DNA of 64,000 nt, from positions 449,054 to 513,053 of the forward strand of contig BCHH01000017.1 in assembly GCA_001599595.1 (NCBI GenBank), in the 5' to 3' direction. This DNA comes from Beverwykella pulmonaria. Its lineage: Eukaryota > Ascomycota > Dothideomycetes > Pleosporales > Melanommataceae. Positions 48,381 to 58,023 of the stretch are shown here, piece by piece. The position numbers and the translations under genes are program-made. The first letter of the stretch is position 1; each line of letters starts with the position of its first letter. The notes below the pieces were generated by a model, which saw nothing but the letters and a program-made list of their open reading frames with translations, was not told the DNA's origin and searched no databases.

Positions 48381-48387
48381 ATAAATA
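48381..48387 (+). promoter_or_regulatory. TATA-like element upstream of small Cys-rich gene
   Basis: ATAAATA about 390 bp before the ATG at 48776, followed by a CT-rich stretch (about 48412-48480) typical of fungal start regions. The long leader might contain an intron. Confidence 0.3.
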
Positions 48388-48775
48388 GCGGTGTTGGCGC
48401 CCTCAGGAAGACTCCATCAAGCTCAACTCTATCAGTCCCTCCACTGAAAGCAGAGAACTTCTGAGCATCTTCCATCTCTTCAGACATCAAAGCCCCTTGT
48501 GCTAGCCTTTTCTCAAGCCTTCAACGACGTCGAAAGTGGTTGTCTGTTGCCTCTCATCCAACCATCTGGTATTTGATGTAAATGTTTGTTCATGTTGATG
48601 TGGCCCCTGAGGCTGATCATTTCCAGATCCACAATCACCGATCCAATCAATTCGGCTCGGTGTTTAACCAAGACAGCACAAGGTACGTTGACAGGACCTA
48701 CCAGCCAAACAATTGGCATATAGGGCTGACATGTATGCAGACACCACATTTCCCCAGCTCTTAAATTCTTGAAAC

Positions 48776-49141
48776 ATGTGCTTCTTCGACCAGCACCGGT
48801 TTGTCTGCGGCGATTGGAAGTGGGGCCACTTCCGACAGCACTGTGCCAAGGAGTACAGGATTGGTGAAACTTGTGGCATGAAGCTCGTCATGCAAACGGT
48901 GCCTGTCGGGCAGAAGTGCAAGCTTTGCGAGAAGATTGACACGAAGATCCGGCGCCGGGCCGCCGAGGTCGAGCGCGTCAACCGGTGGCAGCGCGAGGGG
49001 AGTAAGTTCCAGGCGTCCATCGGCAAATCGGTGGACTTGATTCGAGGTCTGGATAGTGAGCTCTATGATCTCCAGTGCGAGCGCAACCGGAGGCTGCAGG
49101 GCATTGGTGCGCAGTCGGCCCAGCACCATCAGATGGGTTGA
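48776..49141 (+). CDS. Small Cys-rich protein, probable zinc binder, unknown function
   Basis: Single exon, 121 residues, starting MCFFDQHRFVCGDWKWGHFR. Cysteines at residues 2, 11, 23, 34, 48 and 51 with the histidines at 7, 18 and 22, and a CKLC pair, suggest a small metal-binding fold. The second half is a basic, charged helix (KIDTKIRRRAAEVERVNRWQ) likely to form a coiled coil, ending in a Gln-rich tail. I recognise the style of a conserved ascomycete hypothetical protein but no named family. The frame has strong coding character (a long antisense open frame is its shadow). No signal peptide. It stands alone between gene-poor stretches. Confidence 0.75.
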   Translation: MCFFDQHRFVCGDWKWGHFRQHCAKEYRIGETCGMKLVMQTVPVGQKCKLCEKIDTKIRRRAAEVERVNRWQREGSKFQASIGKSVDLIRGLDSELYDLQCERNRRLQGIGAQSAQHHQMG

Positions 49142-52100
49142 GCAGCCTTGGGTTCGAGGTCATGGCGCGGGCGTCTGAGAGTCTGTTTCATGTACAACGG
49201 GTTGGGGTCTGAGTTGGATCGAGTCCACTCATTTTTGGAGTCTGGAAACGGGATGACACGAAAAACGATGATATTGAGAGGGAAGTCGGGATAAGGAGAC
49301 GGGCGTTTACTGTTGCTTCTCTTTCTATACCTTGATCTTTCGGTTTTAATGATGAAATGAACTTCTATACCGCGAATGATTGGCCGTGTTTTGAATCGTG
49401 GTGATGTAGCCGCTGTGATATGGGGGCGGCGAAATCGCCGTCAAATGAAATGTCGCGTATACCCGCAAGGCTTGGAATAGAAAGCGGAAAAAGCACGGGC
49501 GACGGCAGCAACACGGCGCCCCTTGCGCCGCTGCGGGAGACGGCGCATTGGGTCGCGCGCGATGGAGATTGTATATGATGAGGGCGGCGGGCATCCGATG
49601 TGATAAGTGCTAGTGGGCGAGAATGGAGAAAGAGCGTGTTTGAGTGAAAACATCGAGGTCGTGAAAAGACTGCCCCGCAGCCAAGACGCTAACCTTATTA
49701 GTCGTAGCGTCATTTGTTGGGAACGAAGCCGGATGCCGAATCTCGGAAGACTCCCCATCAAGACTCAACACCAACACCACGATGCATATACGTATGCATC
49801 ACTCCTTGGATCGGCAATGCACCACAATATTACCTCGAGCCGCCCTCATCGTATTCCGGATGCCGACCGAACCCCCTCCTGCGACTGCGTGCTTTATCGT
49901 ATCCAGCTCCTAGCTTCTGCTCTAGCCTTCCGTCTCTGTCAGTCTGCATTGAGGTGTCCAGAGCAGGCAGTCCAAGGGTAAAAGAGATAGTCGTGTGCCA
50001 CTACGATGGTTTCCGTGGATGTGCCGTGTGTTCTGACCTTCCGGGTCGTCATCGTCTTCGCCGTCTGTAAGCGCTCGTTTTCGTTGTAGAACCTTGTGTT
50101 CCATCGTAATTCTTGTATCTGTTGCACTCTTCATCTCTCATCTTGTGTCAGTGTTAGCATGCGCACGATGGCAGCCCTTTAGGGATGGGGAATCGCACCA
50201 TATCAATGTCACAGAAGCGAAACGACAGCGAGAGTTCCCATCCCACGTGGCGGTCTCTGAGTGGGCCGTCTGCCTCTGTGGTCGATCGCCTCTTTGCACC
50301 CCATACTGCAACAATTCGTGGAAGAACGCCCTCAGGATTCCGGCCCTACTCGTTTCTAGTCCCGTAACTTATGTCAACCTTCGCTCTCCAGTCTGTTTCG
50401 TTTTCTTGCTGTCGGCCTATTCGGTTCTGTTTGGGTTGCGAGAGTATGAGCAGCGGGCGCGGACAGCCCTGCGTTTATGAACACGTCTCTGACGCTACTC
50501 CACGTCTCGGCGAGCAGAATAGGCGCCTAACCTATAGGGAGTCTTGTGCTACTCTCAACTCTGGTTCATTCGGCGCAGACAGGGAACATACCAGGCCACT
50601 CTCCACTGCATGGCCAATCAGGCGGCTCGACGTGTACGCGGTGGGATGGCAATGCATCACCGGTGCAGACTGTATGTCGACAAAATGGACGAAAGAGCAC
50701 TCTTCTGGATGTATTGGGCACGAGGCAGGTTTGTGTGCATATCTGGGACAGATGTAAGGCACCCGACCAACCAATCAGATCGCTAAACGTCGACTCCACC
50801 TCTCTTACGCAGCCGACCTTTTCCCCTTTTCATTTCTTCTTGCTGAAGAGACACGAGACCGGCGACTATCTACTGGCTTGCATACTGCATTCGAAGAACG
50901 GGTAGTGGTCGACCAATCGAGCTGTTAACCCTACTCGCACATTCATACGCATCTTCTTCTCCCTCTTTACCCTTGATGACGTAAGCAAGCTACCTGCATA
51001 TGGGGCTTCATGTAAGGCTGTCATTCACCTATGAAGCTGTCAAATATTTAACGATTCACACTCTCAAGCCCTTTTCAAAACCTCCAGCATTCAATGGCGT
51101 GGGTTAAAATGACTTGCATCTTTAACCATCTGTACGACATTCACTCCACCAATGAATAGATCCAGCGCCACGATCAGATTTCTCGCGCGTATCGTCCCGT
51201 CGTCTTCGATCCTTGTTCAAATCTAAGCGCTCCCGTGCCCAAGCTACTTTCTGGAGACTGCGGGATGGTGGGGCACCGAAATTCAGCAAATCTTTCAATA
51301 TATCCATTCCTACTCATCGCTCTTCTTGGTACATGTTAGCTCAAACTGCTTGGCAGTTGGACTACCGTCACCCGTCTATGGGTACACACATTAGCATCAA
51401 GCTTTCTACCGAAAACCTGCGCTTTACAAGGCAAGTGCAGCGGTTTATCCCACCCGTCAGAAACGCTTTCAAACCTTTCTTGCACTCTTCAGCGCCTACT
51501 CATTCATGTCGTGCGCAATCATCAAACCCAGCATGCTTGGCAAGAAAATTCCCCTCATGTCGTCCAACCAATCAGCATCGCGAACCTTCATTACCGCGAG
51601 CTACAAAGCCGCCCGCTGCAAACCTCAGCTGATCATAACACCGGGCGCTAATGTCGCTGCAGGCTAATTAAAAGAATAAAAAACGATACAACTCGGCCAT
51701 AGCAATTATGCAAATGATATCGAGATCGCGTTCCGTAATGCGGCGTGGTTCTGGGACTGGCGTTAAGCCCTGCACATGCTCTCCCCGTGCCACTTTACCT
51801 AGTTGGTTTTAGTGTTCCTAGAGATCGGTACCCCAACTTTGTCCTTATTTTGGAACAAGAGGCCTGCATGAGCGGGTTTGTAGTGTGAGCCACCACACGG
51901 ACAAATTTTGTATGAAAAAAGTGTCGACTTGTATGGAAACGCACTGACACGCTACAAACCAACCCATGGGGCCTCTTATAAGGTCTCTTATTTTACTACA
52001 ACGCTATTACCGCAGGTCAAGAGATTGTGGCTTCATTTTCAATTAAAAATGTACTCGGGGCTTCAACACACGCAGAAAACTCAAAATGCTCATTTCACGG

Positions 52101-52468
52101 CCATATCATCACGGAGGACAGTGACATTGGAAGGTTCAAAAATCCTCATTAATGTAGGATGTGAAATTTATTTTGACGAAACGGCGGACCCCAGCTTGTT
52201 GCGTGTACCAATGAATGTTATTTACTAATTACTGCTCTTCTCTAAAGTAACACTTTATAGTCTCATTATAAATGAATCTTGATCTATTGATCTAGTGTTT
52301 CGCATATAGATATACACAGACGAGCTCGATGATCAGCTACACCACTCCTTCGGATACCATCTACTCCTTTCAGTGCCGTAAATTCCTTCGACACAATAAG
52401 TCGTCAGCCATTCAACTATTTCTTGGTCCACATTCCTCCCCAATGTCCGCCTTCTGATGTTAGTTCTC
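49142..52468. other. 3.3-kb intergenic region, nothing recognised
   Basis: Short open frames on both strands without motifs. From about 51640 the sequence turns AT-rich toward the transposon-rich right arm. Confidence 0.4.
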
Positions 52469-54125
52469 TCACTTTCTTGTCTCAGTTTCCTCTTCGTCTT
52501 GCTTGCGCCTTTTCGCAGGACTGCTGCTCGTTTGAGCTTCGGGTGGAAATCCATCAATCGCATCGGGCCCTCCAGCTAGAATCCGGACTTTGTCGTCTCT
52601 AAAGTGCCATCTTTGTGGATCAATCGCTTGTAATTTTCTTCTATCGTGGCGTTTCTAGAACTAGAATCGATTTGCTCCTCTAACAACTGTGGACTGGTAT
52701 AATGTAACGGTTTCGGCTTGTCCTGATGTAGCTAGTTGATCATGGTCAGACAGCTTATAAGCTGCTCTAACTTGATCTGTACTAGAACAACGTAGTCGCC
52801 ATATGATCATTGTCCCCCATCAGAAAACCCTTACATATAAGCATTAGTATAATCCACTTCGATATCCTAGGCTAGGCTGAAAATCTCGACGTTCGTTCCG
52901 TTCGTCTCGATTTCGTCGATTTGGCGCTCGTCCGGCTCTGATGGCGGTAGACTGGGGGAAATGAGGGTGAAATTCCCCATCCGCCACTTATCAATCCTGC
53001 GCCGATCCATGGTCCCAACTAGATATGCGGCAGCTTGACCCTCACCCTGATAACCATCTTGTGGCTCGTCATCATCGCCTGTCTCGCAAACTGATGTGTC
53101 AGCCGCGATGGCGTGCTCCAGTGCGGCTCTCTAAGTCCTTTAAGCGTGATCGAGGTCATATGTCACCCGCTGGTATTGCGTAAACCTCTTCGAGGTCGAT
53201 TAGCATCAGGTACATCAGATTACCGCGATACCACATTGATAATACTTCCTATTGGGCCGAGCTCACCCCTGAATTCAATATTTAGGTTGTTGATCTATAT
53301 AGGTGTGGATGCGGCAAGCTGATCGTCATACTTTTCGCAGTGCAGATCATGGTCTAGGCGCGCGTCCACTAACATTTGCTTTGCGTCTTCCAGCCTCTCC
53401 TCAATCTCGTCCTTCTCAGATTGGCTGATCGTAGTTTTTGTATTGTTGAATTATCTGTGATCTGTGTGTCATCCAGAGGCATCACAACCGGTGGAAGTCT
53501 TTGTAGGCTCATTGGTCTTTTGTCGGGTCATGCTCTACGTCCTTTTTCTCTGCTGTGATAGCTTGTGCATTCTCTTGTTTCATGTTTTCCTCACCAATGC
53601 AGTCTGGGAGAATGCCTGACTTAGTAGACACATTCTCATAGATCGCGACAACATCCATCACAAAATTCATCCGTTGCTCCTTAGCCTCTTCGGCCGTCAC
53701 TTCAAATTCTTTCCTCCTCTTCTCCCTTTTCTTTGGTATCTTTATTTTGGTAGCGCAGCCACTGTGTTTTATGGTGGACGCTTGATTGTCGGCTTCAATT
53801 CTTGTGACCTGCCGTTCAAACTCAACCTTGAAAGACCGATAATCTCGGTCAGCCATTGCTGAGTCCCGCATCTTTTCAGAGAGCTCTTGTGATAAATGCA
53901 AAGCCAGAACGGTTTTCTCTCCGTCATTTGGTTTGACGATACGAACAGGACCATCTGTCTACATCTCTTCATCGTCCGATTCGCGTTCCAGCGCCCCGGA
54001 TAAACCGAAAGACCTATCCAAAGAGCTTTCACTATCCTGGTGGGGCTCTCCACCGCTAGGTGTGCCATAGGAAGATTGCTGACAGGTCGTCACGTCGCGG
54101 AGATCGGCTCTAGAGATATCTTCAA
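52469..54125 (-). pseudogene. Degenerate gene (unknown family) with a solo LTR inside
   Basis: Read on the minus strand, successive blocks have clear coding character but are broken by stops and frame changes. Blocks include GGEPHQDSESSLDRSFGLSG, LSEKMRDSAMADRDYRSFKV (in the longest intact frame, 53509-53901), KDEIEERLEDAKQMLVDARL, MWYRGNLMYLMLIDLEEVYA, WRMGNFTLISPSLPPSEPDE and RWHFRDDKVRILAGG. The C-terminal PAKRRKQDEEETETRK, a likely nuclear localisation signal, ends at TGA 52469-52471. At least five in-frame TAA/TAG codons sit where CAA/CAG would continue the frame (for example EEM*TDGP, TPI*, HA*RT*RAALEH and SLA*DIEVD), with several single-base frameshifts. A solo LTR (52703-52835) splits the frame near DYTNAY. 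The intact product would be a charged protein of roughly 450-500 residues; function unknown, and it could be host or transposon derived. The 5' limit is uncertain. Confidence 0.65.
52703..52835 (-). mobile_element. Solo LTR (133 bp) with 5-bp target duplication TATAA
   Basis: Plus strand runs TGTAACGG...CCCTTACA, with TG/CA ends and inverted TGTAA/TTACA. It is flanked on both sides by TATAA (52698-52702 and 52836-52840). It is the inverted homologue of the LTR at 57019-57141 (shared blocks include tgatcatatggcgact and gacagcttataa). No internal retroelement genes are attached, so it is a solo LTR left by recombination. Confidence 0.85.
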
Positions 54126-55748
54126 CTTAGAGAGCGATGAGTGTAGGCAGGGTGACGACAGCAGTAACTATGATGCTCTCGGGGATGGCATTAGGCTCGA
54201 CGACGATGACGAAAATAAAGATGATGATGAAATTCTAAATGCTAACTATATATTTGCAGAACTGCTCCACAAGCTAGATATGTGGAAGTCTACTTTAACA
54301 GCATCCATCCAATTCCACTATCTAATCCCCCTCTCCTCCGCCTTAATAAGCGACACCGCCGCCGCCGGGAGACCAAAGGGCTGCAGCGATTCGCCGAAAC
54401 TCCACTTCTCCTCCTTTCCATCCCTTCACTCTATCCAAATATCATATTGTCTGGCAAATTCCTGTTCCTTAGCTTCGCATTTTGGGTTCTTGTGGTTGGG
54501 AGGGAGGAGGTGCAGGACAACTGCACTTTAACGGCTACGAGTGGCACTCATTTCGAACCACGGGGACGGGCGCATGACGCACAGGCAAGGCCCGCCCCCA
54601 CCCACGCTCCTTCCAACTCACTCACCACTGTACTCGTCAAGTCTTCTTTCTTCTCCTTCAACGTCGCCAATTAAACAAAATATCCGTACTATGGTATTGA
54701 TTTTCTTGTCACTCCAACTCGTCCATTTTCCGTAAGACGAGAGGAAGATTGTAGATGTTTGAGGTGAGAAAGAAGGAGAGCACGAGGGTAGTTGATGGGT
54801 TAGAAGGCGTCTGAAGTGCGAAAGCGTCTGAAGTGTGAGGGTGCGGTGCGGATGCTGCACAAGGCGAGGACGGGGGATGGAGGAAGGGTATCATATGGTA
54901 GGCGTGTGTGTTGTGTAGTTATACAGCATAGTTGGTAGGTACTACTGAGGCTAGAGTAGTTTGATGTAGATCTTGCAAACTCTATAGTGTTTTGTGATCT
55001 GCGAGTGTATTTTGGTTCAATCTGTGACTCGGTGCGGTAAGATGGAAATCTGGCAGTGTGTAGCTGGAAATACATGTAAACGAAGGGAATTGCAATGCGT
55101 GCTTTGTGGAGATGGCAAGTCAAGGAGAGATTTCTACTGAACTGGTTTGCTCTGAGGATAAAGCCGAGATGGTTTCCATAATGAGATATATAAGAGCTTT
55201 GTTCTCTTGTTCATTTATGGGTGGTAATCATATTCTAAAAATATAGAAATGATGCTTCTTTGAACTATTGCGATATTGTCGGTACACGACTACTGCTTGA
55301 TTTTTATTATCTTCGAAGTGTCTAATCCTTTGTTGAGAGGCCGGTTTATTGGCATACATTGTGTAGTCGCGTTCCATATGCCTGTTGACCACATTGGTTT
55401 TGATAATGCCGCAGCTTTGAGCTATTCAGCTGACCAACAACTCTTTGTTATAAACAAAGTCATTGTGCGATGAACTTTTTATCTTTTCCGAATCACCCCC
55501 AAGAGGACTAATCGTTTACATATAAAACACACCTTCCCGATCCTCTAGGATTCCCCTCTATCGTCCTCCGAAGCATCAGTATCACCACCAACGTCGATTA
55601 GGATACCCTTTCCTAGTCAACCCACGACACTTGTCGTTATTGACCAACAAGTTGGTCTTCATCGCTTCACTTACTTTTTCTGACTCTCCGGTAGAGTTTC
55701 AGTAACAGAGAGGTATCCCCGCAATCCCCCGTCGATCAGGAGGCTAAC
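54126..55748. other. Intergenic between degenerate gene and orphan gene
   Basis: A plus-strand open frame (54040-54531) has an Asp-rich stretch but overlaps the degenerate gene and was not called. Nothing else recognised. Confidence 0.35.
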
Positions 55749-56774
55749 ATGCCCACTCAGTATAAACCACGCCACGGCAGAGCCGCAAGCCGTCCCCGCG
55801 ACGCGCGCAAGTACTTTAATGCGATCCGTACATCGTCTCCTACAGGTCCGAAAAGGAGATCACGGGAGACAGGTCGATATGTGCCGAATTACTCACCCCC
55901 ACGGCGGGAATGCAAACCTCGTGTTTCGGGGGAGGTGATATGTGAGTGTAAATGGCCTGATGCGGTCTCGGATCGAGAAGAAAGTGAATATGATGAGTAT
56001 GAGCAGAAATCTTCGCAGTCTCTCTCTCAGTCTTTGTCTCCGGACAGATCGAGAGCGAGCTCGAGTTCACTGGCTCGCACCTCCTGCCCGTCTTCCACCG
56101 AGATTGACGATTACTTGGACTGTTTATATGATAATGTGATACGCCAGGACAAGCTGTCGGATGTATTGAGTAGACCAGAGGTGATTGTTGACCTTCACAG
56201 GCGAGCGTATCACTGGGGCACTTCTAGTGCGCGACAGTTTAACATGGAGCTGCCGTATGTCATGGATATACTGAGGTACATGTATGAGCGGTATGATACA
56301 GTAAGCTGCTACAGTTTGAGAATGCTCGTGGAGGGAGCGATCATTTACTACCTCGAACCCTTCATGCTCGGGCTAGACCAGTCCGATAGAGGCCGCGGCA
56401 CCGCGAGGGTCGGCGGCCTAGACTGTACAGCGAGGGTGCATATGAAGGGTAGGTTTGGCATCGTGCTGGACACGTATGGTCAGCATATCAAGGTGCTAGA
56501 GATGTCGACGTTTCAGGGACAGGGTCTATCGAAGGCGAAGCCCCAGAGGCTGTGGCATGAGTATGTTGGGATCCGCGAGAAGGGCAAGTACACTAGGAGC
56601 CCGAGCCCCAACAAGGCATTGGAAGTTGAGTTCTCGTGTTGTACGATGGATCCCGAGTCGAGTGTTCATTTGGTGCCCAGCAAGATCTCGCTCAGTAATC
56701 AGATTCTGATTGCGGGTAACATTACTTCAAATTCTCTGGCACGTCTGCGGACGATGGCGAAGAAGATGTGGTAA
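55749..56774 (+). CDS. Orphan protein, 341 residues, unknown function
   Basis: Intact single-exon frame. The first 110 residues are Arg/Ser/Glu-rich and disordered-looking (SPTGPKRRSRETGRY, SSQSLSQSLSPDRSRASS). The rest looks folded, with segments such as IDDYLDCLYDNVIRQ, FNMELPYVMDILRYMYERYD, GRFGIVLDTYGQHIKVLEMS and SSVHLVPSKISLSNQILIAG. No signal peptide, membrane helix or known motif was recognised. It lies among transposon remnants and between two LTR copies, so it may be a lineage-specific accessory gene. Codon use looks normal and no RIP-type stops are seen, unlike the degenerate gene 1.6 kb away. Confidence 0.7.
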   Translation: MPTQYKPRHGRAASRPRDARKYFNAIRTSSPTGPKRRSRETGRYVPNYSPPRRECKPRVSGEVICECKWPDAVSDREESEYDEYEQKSSQSLSQSLSPDRSRASSSSLARTSCPSSTEIDDYLDCLYDNVIRQDKLSDVLSRPEVIVDLHRRAYHWGTSSARQFNMELPYVMDILRYMYERYDTVSCYSLRMLVEGAIIYYLEPFMLGLDQSDRGRGTARVGGLDCTARVHMKGRFGIVLDTYGQHIKVLEMSTFQGQGLSKAKPQRLWHEYVGIREKGKYTRSPSPNKALEVEFSCCTMDPESSVHLVPSKISLSNQILIAGNITSNSLARLRTMAKKMW

Positions 56775-57018
56775 GTGCAGGGATTGTTGCTGGTCGTTGA
56801 AGCACTTGACTATACCTATCGCGGCATTGTAACTTTTCTTGTGCGCTTCACTTTGGTTGTCATTGTAACTAGTTTCAGTGATGTTCGTTCACTACGTGAG
56901 GATCATGGCAAGTAGATGCTTGGCTGGTAACGTCCGTCCCTGCAGGTCGAGAAACCCCCCACGCCGAGATGAATCCACTCCAGCGTCTTAATTTTCCCCC
57001 TCGTTAGTCTATTAAGTT
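56775..57018. other. 3' flank with transposon-like terminus at 56930
   Basis: At 56928-56929 a TA is followed by acgtccgtccctgcaggtcg and agaaacccccc..cgccga, closely like the ends of the MITE at 57751. No matching right end was identified. Confidence 0.4.
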
Positions 57019-57141
57019 TGTAAGGGGTTTCTGATGGGCACAATGATCATATGGCGACTGCGTTGTTCTGGGACAGATCAAGTTTATAAGCTGTCCGATC
57101 AAGATCAACTAACTACATCTGGACAAGCTTAAACCGTTACA
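57019..57141 (+). mobile_element. Solo LTR (123 bp) with 5-bp target duplication AAGTT
   Basis: Starts TGTAAGGGGTTTC and ends CCGTTACA; flanked by AAGTT at 57014-57018 and 57142-57146. Same family as 52703-52835 but in opposite orientation, with moderate divergence. Confidence 0.85.
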
Positions 57142-57748
57142 AAGTTGTAGAAGCCCAAGTAAAGTAAAGTAAATCCGAAAAACCACCTGTGCCGAAAAAT
57201 TTGAGGGGTACTTTGACTTCGCACAATTATAACTCCCGCATATATCGAGCGTCGTAAGAATTACATATAAATAATATTATATAGCTATTTGTTAATATTA
57301 GGAGCCCTTCAGTTCTCTAAAATACGTTTACACTGTCGATTTCTAGCCTGATTTGCTCAGAGCCTTCGTTTGTAGCGAAACAACGTTCCTTTACTGTATT
57401 ACTACTACTAAGCTCTGGCCTCTTAATAATACTTACGAGAGGTGCTATTTACCCTGAAGAGTCTTATGAAACTATTTACAAGTCGTAATTGGCTGTGTGT
57501 TGATGTCTGCGCGTAAATCTATTCAGCGTCGCCACCCGTGTTAGTACTTCTGATTCTTGCATCTTCTATTTTAGGCTAGCGTCCTACCGTCTAGTAACTA
57601 ACGTATTTTATTATCGGAGCCGACCCCCGTGGCTGTGACGGCCGAGGCTGTGCAATGAGTCAGCAATAACGTGATGACTAGTGTGGTCAAAGTCACGTTC
57701 TAAAGATACTTGTAGGCCATGCTTACTTCATCGCTACTGCTTCCTATA
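57142..57748. other. AT-rich transposon debris
   Basis: Around 57176-57205 lies gaaaaaccacctgtgccgaa, a diverged copy of the inner terminal repeat of the MITE at 57751. The rest is AT-rich with no gene. Confidence 0.4.
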
Positions 57749-57750
57749 TA

Positions 57751-57998
57751 ACGTCCGTCCCTGCGTAGCGAAAAACCCGGTGTGCCGAAAACGACCAATA
57801 GAATCGCAAGGATCGCAGATCTCTCTCCACAACTTCCCCTTTAAAACTAACTATAACCCAAAATTTTTATATATAAAGTTAGCAATAGGTTTATTGCACC
57901 ATTCTTATTAGTAAAGTAATTTGTAAATTAATTTGTAAATATTGAACTTTACCCAATTTTTCGGCACACCGGGTTTTTCGCCACGCATAGACAAACGT
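57751..57998. mobile_element. MITE, 248 bp, TA-flanked, pogo/Fot1-like terminal repeats
   Basis: Left end reads acgtccgtccctgcgtagcg then aaaaacccggtgtgccgaaa. The right end (about 57958-57998) is its inverted copy with a few differences, giving inverted repeats of about 42 bp. TA dinucleotides at 57749-57750 and 57999-58000 match the target duplication of Tc1/mariner/pogo elements. The interior is AT-rich and non-coding. Related termini occur at 56930 and 59594. It lies 25 bp from the 3' end of a broken pogo-family transposase. Confidence 0.85.
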
Positions 57999-58023
57999 TA
58001 GCCTACACAAGTCCTGGCGTAAT

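Larger units (their letters stand above)
40540..48775. other. 8.2-kb gene-poor region
   Basis: No convincing gene on either strand. Open frames are short, differ in composition from coding sequence and lack splice-linked continuations I could support. It includes the 59-bp repeat with ambiguous bases (41729), an LTR-like sequence (42291) and a G-rich stretch at about 47462-47545. Small or non-coding genes could be missed. Confidence 0.45.

Noticed and set aside
48761..49129. 122-codon minus-strand open frame
   Set aside because: Antisense to the small Cys-rich gene, whose plus-strand product has the better amino-acid composition and motif pattern.
54040..54531. Plus-strand frame with an Asp-rich run
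   Set aside because: Overlaps the degenerate minus-strand gene, has no motif, and its acidic run comes from a GA/GAT-rich low-complexity stretch.
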